Shown here piece after piece: positions 33,961 to 42,059 of a stretch of 64,000 nucleotides of DNA. The stretch comes from Calditrichia bacterium. GTDB taxonomy: Bacteria; Calditrichota; Calditrichia; RBG-13-44-9; J075. Both the position numbers and the translations under genes were made by a program. The stretch is from assembly GCA_028284445.1 (NCBI GenBank), contig JANQRS010000001.1, positions 1-64,000 of the forward strand, read 5' to 3'. Position 1 is the stretch's first letter, and each line of letters opens with the position of its first letter. Under the pieces are notes generated by a model that saw only the letters and a program-made list of their open reading frames with translations, did not search any database and was not told the DNA's origin.

Positions 33961-35150
33961 TTCCGTACTCCATTCTTCACGTCCAATTTGTATTTTGCTG
34001 CTGTCTCTGATGCATCTCGCATCAACCAAAGCATGAGACAAAGCAGCAGCATCAAGGCAAAGTAAATTACTCGTATTTCAGCCTGGTTTGCCAGGAATCC
34101 ACCAGCCAGGGCCCCAGTTGCTGCACCCAGATCCCGCCAGGTAGCGATGGATGCCAGGGCTGCCAGTTTTTCAGACTCACCGCGCGTGGCGAGCGCCGGT
34201 CCCAATATTTCAGCCAGACCATACCCTAAAATAATCAGAGGAAGACCAAGATAAATCTGACTTGCTGCCAGAGCAACAAATCCCCCAATCGTCAAGACCA
34301 TACCCATCATAAAAAATCGGCCGATACCCCAGCGATCAGCAAGCGTTCCGGCAAGCGGTGAAAAAACAATCATAAAAATACGCCGTGATGCCAGCCAGCC
34401 GGCAGTCATTAGCACCATCGTCGCCGTATCAATTCCTGCCAGGTCCCACAGCTTCCCGATTGTCACAATCAAAATACCGTCAATGGCGAAGCCGAGGCAA
34501 GTAATAGTGATATCAAGTCGCGTCGGCCGTCGCCAGGCAGATGTTAACTGCGGACGATCAAACTCTTTCAAGACAGGTAAACGAGTGGCAAGCCAGACGC
34601 CGCAAAAGCCAAAGACAGCTATCATCAGGAAAGTTGTGGCAACGCCACTATTCGTAATCAGCCATGGGCCGACAATCAAGGCAACAAAGGGACCAACCTG
34701 CTGGACACCGCTGGCCCATCCGAGGCGTTTGCCGGCGCCCTCCTGTTCAGTTGCCGCATAGCCCAGCGAAGTCACCCGGAGGGCAGCAAAAGAGATGCCC
34801 CATAAGATCCGCGCAACCAAGAGCAGCAACAAGCCGGTCTCTAAACCATAGACAGCTGTTGAAACCACGGCTAAGAAAGCCCCGGCAATCACCACCCGCC
34901 GATATCCCCAACCGGCAACAGCATAGGCAACCAAATGATTCGCCCCGAGCATTCGTATGATGCGATTGAGAGAGAGAATAACACCCACCCAGGCCAAGGT
35001 TATCCCGAATTGCTCAAACGCAACCGGCAGTACAGCATAGAGCAGTGTATCTCCCATTAAACTGAGAGATAACACCGCTGCAGATATCAGGCTGGCGTTT
35101 TGCAAAGAGTGATCGTCAACAATTGTGGTCTTCATCAAAGATTGCTTCAC
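33957..35150 (-). CDS. Major facilitator superfamily transporter
   Basis: Inner-membrane protein of 392-397 residues with twelve predicted helices; the MFS loop signature is weak (DRWGIGRFFMMG after the sixth/seventh helix region). The start is either GTG 35150 or ATG 35135. Upstream, the flavoprotein gene ends 32 bases earlier; downstream, the SigZ-like gene overlaps its stop. An efflux role is likely from the operon context (flavoprotein with Cys-rich tail and Cys-rich sigma factor), with metal, metalloid or thiol-conjugate cargo as an inference only. Confidence 0.8.
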   Translation of the reverse strand: MKQSLMKTTIVDDHSLQNASLISAAVLSLSLMGDTLLYAVLPVAFEQFGITLAWVGVILSLNRIIRMLGANHLVAYAVAGWGYRRVVIAGAFLAVVSTAVYGLETGLLLLLVARILWGISFAALRVTSLGYAATEQEGAGKRLGWASGVQQVGPFVALIVGPWLITNSGVATTFLMIAVFGFCGVWLATRLPVLKEFDRPQLTSAWRRPTRLDITITCLGFAIDGILIVTIGKLWDLAGIDTATMVLMTAGWLASRRIFMIVFSPLAGTLADRWGIGRFFMMGMVLTIGGFVALAASQIYLGLPLIILGYGLAEILGPALATRGESEKLAALASIATWRDLGAATGALAGGFLANQAEIRVIYFALMLLLCLMLWLMRDASETAAKYKLDVKNGVRN

Positions 35151-35182
35151 AAGTATTCAGCCTTTTCTTCGCCTGATACCTC

Positions 35183-36595
35183 TTAGCAACAACCGCGATC
35201 TATTTCAGTGCCCGCTGCGCCTGCCGGAATCGCTTCCTTATCACAACATTCCTCACTGGAAACCTCTGCCTCATCCGTGCAACAGCTTGTATCACAACAG
35301 GATTCATCAGCCACTTCCTTCTTGGCCGAACTGTCACTGCTGCAAACACCGGTCTGTGGCAACTGCAACTGCACTTTTGAGGCCGCTTCCCAGTCGCCAT
35401 CGAGCGCTGCCACGACAGAGCGCACCTGCTCGTATCCGGTCGCGAGCAAAAATGTCGGTGCACGACCATAACTTTTCATTCCGACGATATAAAAATCCTT
35501 CTCCGGCTGCCGCAACTCCTTTTCCCCATGCGGCGGCACGGTACCACAGCTATGAATATTGGGGTCAATCAAGGGCGCCAATTCGGCAACACTCTCTACT
35601 GCCGGATCCAGGGCCACGCGCAATTCACCAAACATAGTGGAATCCGGACGCGCGCCAGTAGTGGCAATAATTTCATCGACGGAGTCGATGATCGACGATT
35701 CACCATTCTTTTCACCCACCAATTCCAATCTTCCGTTAGCAGACTGGATCTCTTGCAGCCTGAAGCTGCTAATCAATTCAATTTTCTTTTCCAGAACTAA
35801 TTTTTTCAGGCGTAGGCCAAGCTGGCCTCGAGCAGGCAAGGCATCGTTTACGCCGCCACCATAACTAGGCTCGGGTACATTCCCGCGTAACACCCAAATA
35901 GCGCGCGTATCCGGCGCTTCGTCGCGCAGTGCAGCAAGATCAAGCAGGGCGTTGACAGCCGAGTGCCCGGCGCCAATCACAGCCACTCGCTTTCCGGTGT
36001 AGCGTGCACGCTCCTGACTCAGCACATCCGGGATACCATAAAATATGCGACCTGCCAGTTCTGCCTCGCCAATCGCTTTCAGGCCGCCGGCACCAATCGG
36101 ATTGGGATTTCCCCAGGTGCCGGAAGCATCAATAACAGCACTCGCCCGGAAAACAACTTCGGATTCGCCGTTCTTGCCTTTCAAAAGCGCCTTCAAGACA
36201 AAGGGAGCTTCGTCGCGTCCCGGTGACTTCATTTTATCAAATCCCTCGCGGCCAATTGCAACAATGCGAGTATTCAAGCGCAGGTGAGGTGCAATGTCCG
36301 GCAGCTGCGCCAGAGGGATCAAATAATGCATTACGATGTCTTCACCAGTCGGCAATTCGTCTTCTGCCGGTGACTGCCAGCCAGACTTCTCCAACAGTCG
36401 TTTTGCAGCTCCATCGATGTTGAATTTCCAGGGGGAGAACATGCGCACATGACGCCATTGTGATACCTGATGCCCAACCATTTCTCCCGCTTCAATGATC
36501 AGGAAATCGCGATTTCGTTCGACCAAATGAGCAGCTGCAGCCAGTCCGACCGGCCCTGCGCCAATAATGATAACCGGTAAATTTTCTTTGTTCAT
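35183..36595 (-). CDS. FAD/NAD(P)-binding flavoprotein monooxygenase-like protein with Cys-rich tail
   Basis: Flavoprotein of 470 residues with an N-terminal Rossmann motif (VIIIGAGPVGLAAAAHL) and a second one (VAVIGAGHSAVNALLDLA) in the middle, as in flavin monooxygenases and thioredoxin-reductase-like enzymes. After the catalytic part, the last 58 residues are an extension with one single and four paired cysteines (pattern C, CC, CC, CC, CC, ending GCC). The tail suggests binding of a thiophilic ion or a redox relay. It resembles ArsO-type flavoproteins of arsenic operons, but no arsR or arsM is near. The start at 36595 follows GGAG. Confidence 0.75.
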   Translation of the reverse strand: MNKENLPVIIIGAGPVGLAAAAHLVERNRDFLIIEAGEMVGHQVSQWRHVRMFSPWKFNIDGAAKRLLEKSGWQSPAEDELPTGEDIVMHYLIPLAQLPDIAPHLRLNTRIVAIGREGFDKMKSPGRDEAPFVLKALLKGKNGESEVVFRASAVIDASGTWGNPNPIGAGGLKAIGEAELAGRIFYGIPDVLSQERARYTGKRVAVIGAGHSAVNALLDLAALRDEAPDTRAIWVLRGNVPEPSYGGGVNDALPARGQLGLRLKKLVLEKKIELISSFRLQEIQSANGRLELVGEKNGESSIIDSVDEIIATTGARPDSTMFGELRVALDPAVESVAELAPLIDPNIHSCGTVPPHGEKELRQPEKDFYIVGMKSYGRAPTFLLATGYEQVRSVVAALDGDWEAASKVQLQLPQTGVCSSDSSAKKEVADESCCDTSCCTDEAEVSSEECCDKEAIPAGAAGTEIDRGCC

Positions 36596-36829
36596 TATAT
36601 CTCCAATCAAGATAAATAATCGTCTTTACACCGAAGACGCCAAACCTTTCCAATGGACGCAAATTTTATTTTTCAAATTCCAATTCGTTCAATTTATCAC
36701 TATCGAAATAGATTCCAACTCTATATTGAATGCAGAAGTTGAACATTAACATTTTCCTCAATTTCCTCCAAGAAAACATATCATATGCACTCGAATTTCA
36801 GCCATTCAGTGTTTGAGGAAAAGACTTCT

Positions 36830-36945
36830 AAGAGAGGTTCTTCATCAGATACACGAGATTTTTTTTCAGGGACGTTACTTTGTGTTAAGGAGGCATGAAG
36901 ACCTCTCTTTTAAAGCGGGCAAGTTTACTTGCCCGCTTTTTTTTT
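36830..36945 (+). ncRNA. Candidate structured RNA (long-range helix plus terminator)
   Basis: AAGAGAGGTTCTTCAT (36830-36845) pairs with ATGAAGACCTCTCTT (36895-36909) over 15 base pairs with a single bulged T. The enclosed 49-base loop contains AAGGAGG. A strong terminator hairpin begins three bases after the helix. No known RNA family was recognised. It could be a small RNA or a leader element of nadC, though the terminator would then block transcription unless an alternative fold exists. Confidence 0.4.
36913..36945 (+). terminator. Rho-independent terminator
   Basis: Stem AAGCGGGCAAG / CTTGCCCGCTT (36913-36923 and 36928-36938) with loop TTTA and a run of T residues that continues to 36945. 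It ends the candidate RNA at 36830-36945. Confidence 0.88.
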
Positions 36946-37059
36946 AGCCCGAATTAAGCTGAATGTTCTCAGCATTTTCGTGAAAAGTGATGCTGCAATA
37001 TCAATGTGTAGTGTTATATTCTAGCACGCGCCGTGCATTTTAATACGCACTAAGCAATG

Positions 37060-37096
37060 TCCCCCTCTATCTCCCCCGGGGGGAGATAGAGGGGGA
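37060..37096. repeat. Intergenic palindrome (copy 2 of dispersed family)
   Basis: Arms CCCCCTCTATCTCCCCC (37061-37077) and its reverse complement ending at 37095, with one extra G at the centre. Same design as 11507-11552. It lies 66 bases before the chosen nadC start. Confidence 0.93.
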
Positions 37097-37161
37097 GACC
37101 GACAATACTCTAACAGCATATGGATAGAATCGCTATTTCTATCAAAACCCCTGAATCACAG

Positions 37162-38010
37162 ATGAAAAACACACCTGAAATAAACTGGCCGCAGGTCGAT
37201 GCCATTATAAAAAATGCCCTTCATGAAGATATTCGTGATGGCGACGCCACGACTGAAGCATTATTTGAGCCTGATGAAACTGCGAAGGCATATATGCTGG
37301 CGAAGGACAATGGCATTATTGCCGGACTTCCCATTGCTGAGCGTGTATTCAAAACTCTTCAGGAAGATATCGTCTGGCAACCTGCGGTAAATGAAGGCGG
37401 GCGCGTTAAGCCGCGCGACTTGATTGTTGAAATGAGCGGCAGCAAACGCACCTTACTAACCGGTGAACGCCTGGCGTTGAATATCATGCAGCGCTTATCC
37501 GGAATAGCCACCATGGCCAGTCAATATATGGCGGAAATTGATGGCCTGGACGTCAAGATCCTCGATACCCGTAAGACCCTGCCGGGACTACGGGTCATGG
37601 AAAAATACGCGGTGGCCGTTGGCGGCGCCACCAATCACCGATTTGGTCTTTTTGACGGCATCATGATAAAAGACAATCATATCAAGCTGGCAGGCGGTAT
37701 CAGCAAAGCGGTTGCGATACTCAGAGCGAACAATCCAAAGGGTCTACAGATTGAAGTGGAAACATCGAACCACGATGAAGTGCGTGAAGCCCTGGCAGCT
37801 GGTGCAGATATTATCATGCTGGACAACATGCCCCCGGACATGATGCGAGAAGCCGTGGAGATTATCGATGGCAAAGCGCTGGTCGAAGCTTCCGGTGGGA
37901 TCAACCTGCACACGGTTCGCGCAGCGGCTGAAACCGGGGTCGACTTTGTATCCGTCGGAGCGCTAACCCATTCTGTCCAGGCGCTTGATATCGGTATGTA
38001 TTTCCGTTAA
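37162..38010 (+). CDS. nadC: Nicotinate-nucleotide pyrophosphorylase (carboxylating)
   Basis: Quinolinate phosphoribosyltransferase of 282 residues, converting quinolinate and PRPP into nicotinate mononucleotide for NAD synthesis. Signatures include LHEDIRDGDATTEAL near the N-terminus, LTGERLALNIMQRLSGIA (near residue 100), DTRKTLPGLR (near 135), GGATNHRFGLFDGIMIKDNH, EVETSNHDE and the terminal VSVGALTHS. ATG 37162 gives the usual length; ATG 37120 would add 14 unconserved residues, and neither has a clear ribosome binding site. No nadA or nadB is in the window. A small-membrane-protein gene follows closely. Confidence 0.93.
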   Translation: MKNTPEINWPQVDAIIKNALHEDIRDGDATTEALFEPDETAKAYMLAKDNGIIAGLPIAERVFKTLQEDIVWQPAVNEGGRVKPRDLIVEMSGSKRTLLTGERLALNIMQRLSGIATMASQYMAEIDGLDVKILDTRKTLPGLRVMEKYAVAVGGATNHRFGLFDGIMIKDNHIKLAGGISKAVAILRANNPKGLQIEVETSNHDEVREALAAGADIIMLDNMPPDMMREAVEIIDGKALVEASGGINLHTVRAAAETGVDFVSVGALTHSVQALDIGMYFR

Positions 38011-38040
38011 CAAAGAGCTGCAAAGACAAAGGAACCATTG

Positions 38041-38457
38041 ATGAACTTCGTTGAACGACTGCTATTCCTGATCGGCATCCTCATCCTCTTCTTTTTTGCT
38101 ATTATTTTTGTTGGTTCTTTCGGAATTGTTTTGTTTGAAGAGGTTTCGACAAACAAGGCCATTGGCCAAGCTGCCGTTGGGGTTGCTTTTGGCCTGCTAC
38201 CCATGATAGGTGGCGCTTATCTATCTTATCGAATGTGGCAAAAAGGCAAGTACCGTAAACAGGAATTTACTGAGCGCAAACTGCTTCAACTCGCCAAACA
38301 AAACGGCGGGGAACTAACGGTCGCAGATGTATCAATGAATATGGCTATTACCTCGACCGAGGCAAAAGAACTCCTCGATCAATGCCACTTAAATCACTTG
38401 GCGGATGTGCAGGCATCTGCTAAGGGAAATGTTGTCTACCGCTTTCATGTCGAATAG
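38041..38457 (+). CDS. Hypothetical protein: two transmembrane segments and a winged-helix-like tail
   Basis: Protein of 138 residues. Two membrane segments (about 6-32 and 43-65) are followed by a basic linker and a soluble C-terminal domain (about 75-138) whose pattern (LLQLAKQNGGELTVADVSMN, then a recognition-helix-like stretch) resembles a winged helix-turn-helix. This assignment is weak. The ATG at 38041 has AAAGGA at good spacing. It is 30 bases after nadC, likely in the same transcript. Confidence 0.6.
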   Translation: MNFVERLLFLIGILILFFFAIIFVGSFGIVLFEEVSTNKAIGQAAVGVAFGLLPMIGGAYLSYRMWQKGKYRKQEFTERKLLQLAKQNGGELTVADVSMNMAITSTEAKELLDQCHLNHLADVQASAKGNVVYRFHVE

Positions 38458-38465
38458 AGAAAACG

Positions 38466-38861
38466 ATGCTAATTTTTGCCTGGCTTGTGATTGGCCTGGC
38501 AGCTGCAGCCGTCTACACCTGGTATGTTGCCAGGCATGAAACATCGGAGCTGCGGCTCTTTGCCGTTGGGCTAATTATTGCCGCCCTCATCTACGTCGGA
38601 CTGGCAATCTGGCAGCGCGATGATTTTTGGGTCGGCATGGAGATCGCTGGCGCAGTTGCCTATACCCTTCCGGCCTTAGCCGGGCTGCGCGGTCATCCGA
38701 ACTGGATCGCGTTTGGCTGGCTGCTTCACCCGCTATGGGATATTTTCTTGCATTTCATGGGTCCAGGTGCTCATATTGTGCCGGGATGGTATGCATGGGC
38801 CTGCGTTTCTTTCGATATTTGGGTGGGCGCGTATATTTTGCAAAGGAATTGGAAACACTAA
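38466..38861 (+). CDS. Hypothetical membrane protein (DUF6010-like)
   Basis: Protein of 131 residues with about four membrane helices and conserved-looking WLLHPLWDIFLHF and GWYAWACVSFD stretches, reminiscent of DUF6010. The function is unknown. It begins 8 bases after the preceding gene and is followed 3 bases later by another, indicating an operon. Confidence 0.65.
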   Translation: MLIFAWLVIGLAAAAVYTWYVARHETSELRLFAVGLIIAALIYVGLAIWQRDDFWVGMEIAGAVAYTLPALAGLRGHPNWIAFGWLLHPLWDIFLHFMGPGAHIVPGWYAWACVSFDIWVGAYILQRNWKH

Positions 38862-38864
38862 GTT

Positions 38865-39557
38865 GTGTTTAATGTATATCGTTTTTGCCTGATTGTCTTC
38901 CTGTGTTTTTCAGGAAGCCATTCCGGTTTTACACAATCCATCCCGCAACGTCCCATCCAGGGATTTGCGATAGATGTCGGCAGCGGCTTTAGCAGCGGTT
39001 GGTGGCTCTACAATCGCGGCAGTGCCGATCCCGACATTCTCAACGATCAGGGCTGGGATCGCACCTCAAACTCTCCTTTCTGGCATAATTCAATTGGCCT
39101 ATTGTATCGCTTTCGGCAAGTATCGCTTGGCGTCACCCTACAATACGATTTGTTCCTTGAAGACAAAATGCGGGCATTTGATGACCGCGATGCCGTGTAT
39201 GCACGCTATCCGATTGCCGATAATTCCGTGCCCTTCACCAAATACGGCCTTCAACTTGAAGTTGTTCTATTACAGAAACGGCGATATACGCTTAGTCCAA
39301 TGCTGCAGTTCGGCAGATTTCAATTGGAAACAGATCACCCCCAGGCCAACAATTTTAGTGATGAATCTTTCATGGTGTTTGGGCTGACCAATGAGATCTC
39401 CTGGCAGCGCTTCTCCCTTGTCTTTCGTCCGCAGCTCAGCACCTTTCGCATAGCGCATAAGGAGACCGTTTTCCGGAACGAAGGGCATAGCATATACAAT
39501 TTCGGCTTATCGCTGGGCATGCGTTGGTGGCCATTTTCACCAAAAGAAGGGCGATAA
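38865..39557 (+). CDS. Hypothetical outer-membrane or periplasmic beta-rich protein
   Basis: Secreted protein of 230 residues. A signal peptide (about 1-25, ending GFTQ) is followed by alternating hydrophobic strands ending in LSLGMRWWPF, as in small outer-membrane barrels. No family was recognised. The start is GTG. Its TAA stop overlaps the ATG of the next gene (TAATG), which supports translational coupling of two envelope proteins. Confidence 0.6.
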   Translation: MFNVYRFCLIVFLCFSGSHSGFTQSIPQRPIQGFAIDVGSGFSSGWWLYNRGSADPDILNDQGWDRTSNSPFWHNSIGLLYRFRQVSLGVTLQYDLFLEDKMRAFDDRDAVYARYPIADNSVPFTKYGLQLEVVLLQKRRYTLSPMLQFGRFQLETDHPQANNFSDESFMVFGLTNEISWQRFSLVFRPQLSTFRIAHKETVFRNEGHSIYNFGLSLGMRWWPFSPKEGR

Positions 39558-40729
39558 TGAAAGCATACATCCTCCTCCTTGTCCTACTAATCAGCTGGTT
39601 TGCTGCGGCGCAATCGCCCCAGAATGATCGCCCGCTTGAGATCGATTTTCTGCTCAATTATTATGATCAGGATGGTAAACATTCTGCCGTTACCGGCGGC
39701 AGCGGCACCGAAGAATTGTCTGATCACGCAGGCAAGATCATCGTCAATGTCCCGCTCGACAGCAGCAGTTCGCTGGAAGTTGCTGTCGGGCTCAATTACT
39801 ATACGTCCGCGTCTTCTGACAATATCAACAGCAATGTATCATCCGCCTCAAGCGATGACTTTCGCGGCGAGTGGCATATCGGCTATCAGCAGAGCGATCC
39901 GCAAACTCATCGCAGTCGCGGATTCCATTTTTCCGGGTCATCTGAAACGGATTATATATCGCTCGGCGCCGGGCTTAATTGGGCGATCTCCTCTGCTGAT
40001 CAAAATCGCTGGTTTCAAATCGCCGTCAGTGGTTTTGCTGATACCTGGATGCCAATTTTCCCGGACGAACTTCGCAGAGACGCCGGTAATCTCATTTCAA
40101 CCTACAGGCGATATACATCTGCATTTTCATTCAACTACATGCAGGTTCTGCGAAAGCGCCTGCAGTTATCGCTGAGTACAGAGCTGATTTACCAAAACGG
40201 ACTGCTGTCAACGCCGTTTCACCGTATCTATTTTTCCGACTTCAGCGGCAGCGGACTGGAAAGATTGCCTGACGAACGAACCAAGTTTCCGTTCGCAATG
40301 CGACTGCATTATTTTTGGGGCGATCATTTTGTATTCCGGCTAAACTATCGTTTTTACATCGATTCATTTGACATCAGTGCCCAAACGATTGGCCTGGAAG
40401 TCCCGCTCAAGTTTTCCCGCGTGCTCAGTCTGCATCCCTTCTATCGATACCATACTCAGGCTGGCGCACGGTATTTTCGGGAATTTGGCCTGCACAGCAT
40501 CGACAATCGCTACGGCACTTCTGATTATGATTTGTCCGAATTTTATAGCCATAAACGCGGGGTGGGATTACGCTACGCGCCCCTCTATGGCATTACCGCT
40601 ATTGGACTCCCATTCACAAAAGCAGGTTTGCAATTGAGCCGGATGCAAATTCGCTATGCAAATTATGAGCGGGAAGATGGTTTGAAGGCAAACACGGTGA
40701 GCTTACATTTGGGATGGATAGTGAATTGA
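39557..40729 (+). CDS. DUF3570-like outer-membrane beta-barrel protein
   Basis: Secreted protein of 390 residues with signal peptide (about 1-19, ending FAAAQ) and many amphipathic strands (VEVAVGLNYYTSAS-like repeats, AMRLHYFWGDHFVFRLNYRF, final VSLHLGWIVN). It resembles DUF3570 outer-membrane proteins, often found beside ApbE/thioredoxin-like genes in Bacteroidota, which are not seen here. The ATG at 39557 is chosen over 39524 because the signal peptide begins there. Confidence 0.7.
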   Translation: MKAYILLLVLLISWFAAAQSPQNDRPLEIDFLLNYYDQDGKHSAVTGGSGTEELSDHAGKIIVNVPLDSSSSLEVAVGLNYYTSASSDNINSNVSSASSDDFRGEWHIGYQQSDPQTHRSRGFHFSGSSETDYISLGAGLNWAISSADQNRWFQIAVSGFADTWMPIFPDELRRDAGNLISTYRRYTSAFSFNYMQVLRKRLQLSLSTELIYQNGLLSTPFHRIYFSDFSGSGLERLPDERTKFPFAMRLHYFWGDHFVFRLNYRFYIDSFDISAQTIGLEVPLKFSRVLSLHPFYRYHTQAGARYFREFGLHSIDNRYGTSDYDLSEFYSHKRGVGLRYAPLYGITAIGLPFTKAGLQLSRMQIRYANYEREDGLKANTVSLHLGWIVN

Positions 40730-41059
40730 AAAGAAGCTCCAAATTCGAACAGAAGAATCGGAAAAAGAAAAATTCCAAAATAGGTATCACAATTGTGTCA
40801 TGCCCGAATGCTGTTATTGGGCATCCGTTCAGCATAAATCCACATGGATTCCCGCTAAAAACATGCGGGGATGACAACACAAAGTTGATAAACACGAATA
40901 GTGAATTTTGTTTGGAATTTTTTCTGTTGGGATTTGGAATTTCTTCTCAATTGAATTTTGCGTAAAACCAAAATCGTGCTCCAGTGTAATCTTTATACTT
41001 GCATTAACGCAAACGAACCATTATCTTTTTGCCTCTTTTGAGAAAAGGAACCATAAACG
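40730..41059. other. Intergenic region of 330 bases with an inverted-repeat element
   Basis: It holds the MITE-like element at 40796-40876 and AT-rich sequence that should include the DUF3098 gene promoter. No protein gene was supported. Confidence 0.7.
40796..40876. repeat. Dispersed MITE-like element of about 81 bases
   Basis: It is bounded by TGTCATGCCCG and CGGGGATGACA as imperfect terminal inverted repeats, with two internal hairpins (TGCCC/GGGCA and ATTCCCGC/GCGGGGAT). This matches a widespread class of non-coding bacterial intergenic elements. Only one copy is present in the window. Confidence 0.75.
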
Positions 41060-41287
41060 ATGGCCAAAAAAGTAAAAGAACCAAAAGCAGACTTTGAATT
41101 TCCGATGACCAAAGAGAATTATCTAATTTTAATTCTTGGGTTGATTATCATCATAGTCGGCTATATATTCATGGCCATGCCTGACCATCCGGATGATGCA
41201 TTGACACTCACTGTAGCACCGGTAATGATCATTCTTTCGATGACGATCGTTATTCCATACGGCATTATGTATCGTAAAAAACAGTAA
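41060..41287 (+). CDS. DUF3098 family small membrane protein
   Basis: Protein of 75 residues with a charged N-terminus (MAKKVKEPKADFEF), two membrane helices and a basic end. It matches DUF3098, a Bacteroidota-type protein often encoded near ftsX and uppP; neither is here. The function is unknown. It lies just upstream of tRNA-Val. Confidence 0.75.
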   Translation: MAKKVKEPKADFEFPMTKENYLILILGLIIIIVGYIFMAMPDHPDDALTLTVAPVMIILSMTIVIPYGIMYRKKQ

Positions 41288-41293
41288 CATTTT

Positions 41294-41368
41294 GGGCTCT
41301 TAGCTCAGTTGGTTTAGAGCACCGGCCTTACAAGCCGGGGGTCGTAGGTTCGAATCCTACAGGGCCCA
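41294..41368 (+). tRNA. tRNA-Val (anticodon TAC)
   Basis: Full cloverleaf of 75 bases. Acceptor GGGCTCT pairs with AGGGCCC (including a T-G pair), the D arm is AGCTCAGTTGGTTTAGAGC, the anticodon arm CCGGCCTTACAAGCCGG has anticodon TAC, and the T arm is GTAGGTTCGAATCCTAC. The discriminator is A; CCA is not encoded. Confidence 0.97.
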
Positions 41369-41372
41369 CATT

Positions 41373-41404
41373 AAAAAACCCGAATCAGGCGATTCGGGTT
41401 TTTT
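41373..41404 (+). terminator. Terminator after tRNA-Val
   Basis: AACCCGAATC, loop AGGC, GATTCGGGTT, followed by a T-run. It sits five bases after the tRNA. Confidence 0.9.
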
Positions 41405-41504
41405 GTTTTCCAAGCAATTACTTTAGAGAATTTACCCCAAATTTGCGCCTAGACAGAACTTGCACCGCAAGGCTGCTCTTATCACCGCCATGCGTTAGCC
41501 AGAC

Positions 41505-41690
41505 TTAGATATGGGCATGTAGTCCAATCTCATATCCTTCAGCGGTTTTTTTAACTCTCTTTGGATCCCATCCGTCAATGATTTCGGTGGCTTCACCGCC
41601 ATAGTGATAGGCTGTGTTGATCCAAACACGGGCTTTTTCTTCTAATTCTTTTAGAGTTTTTGCTTTGATTACTTCAATTTGTCTACTCAT
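41505..41690 (-). CDS. Small hypothetical protein
   Basis: Protein of 61 residues with an N-terminal helix (MSRQIEVIKAKTLKELEEKA) and a C-terminal GYEIGLHAHI. It has AGGAG nine bases before the ATG, which supports real translation. No family was recognised; it could be soluble and cytoplasmic. Confidence 0.65.
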   Translation of the reverse strand: MSRQIEVIKAKTLKELEEKARVWINTAYHYGGEATEIIDGWDPKRVKKTAEGYEIGLHAHI

Positions 41691-42059
41691 TTTTCATACT
41701 CCTGTAATTGAATGGAAGGGTTTGATAAAACCAATCTAAGCGATAGAAACCCACATCGCTGTGAAGAGATCACATTTCTAAACTCAACTACCATATCAGT
41801 ATTCGACGAAGTTTGCCACATTCGATTTAAGAACAATCTATCTTGTGGATGGCGGAAAAAGAAAGAGTCACTTAAGTCAATGATCGTGTCGTCATATTCG
41901 AATAGTTAATAGTTGAATTTTCAGTTATTGAACCCGTTTTCAAGGTTTGTGATCGCTTTTCCCAATTCATTCATTTTCAGGTTTAAAATCGGGCTTCCTC
42001 CCCCTAAATTGCATCCCGAAAACAGCCCGACTTCCATTTCTTGCTCGCAGGAGAAAACT
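41691..42059. other. Interval of about 370 bases without a supported gene
   Basis: A 65-codon ORF on the plus strand (41712-41909) lacks a ribosome binding site and homology and is not supported. The promoter of the SppA-like gene should lie here. Confidence 0.5.

Larger units (their letters stand above)
36596..37161. other. Intergenic region of about 565 bases upstream of nadC
   Basis: It contains the divergent promoter region of the flavoprotein operon, a candidate structured RNA with terminator (36830-36945), and a palindromic repeat (37060-37096). No protein gene was supported; the 20-codon ORF at 36895-36957 is discussed with the RNA. Confidence 0.7.

Noticed and set aside
36895..36957. 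20-codon ORF with AAGGAGG upstream as a small protein gene
   Set aside because: AAGGAGG is only one base from the ATG, the start lies in a stable helix and the end runs through a terminator.
41712..41909. 65-codon plus-strand ORF
   Set aside because: No ribosome binding site, no family similarity and a composition like the surrounding non-coding DNA.
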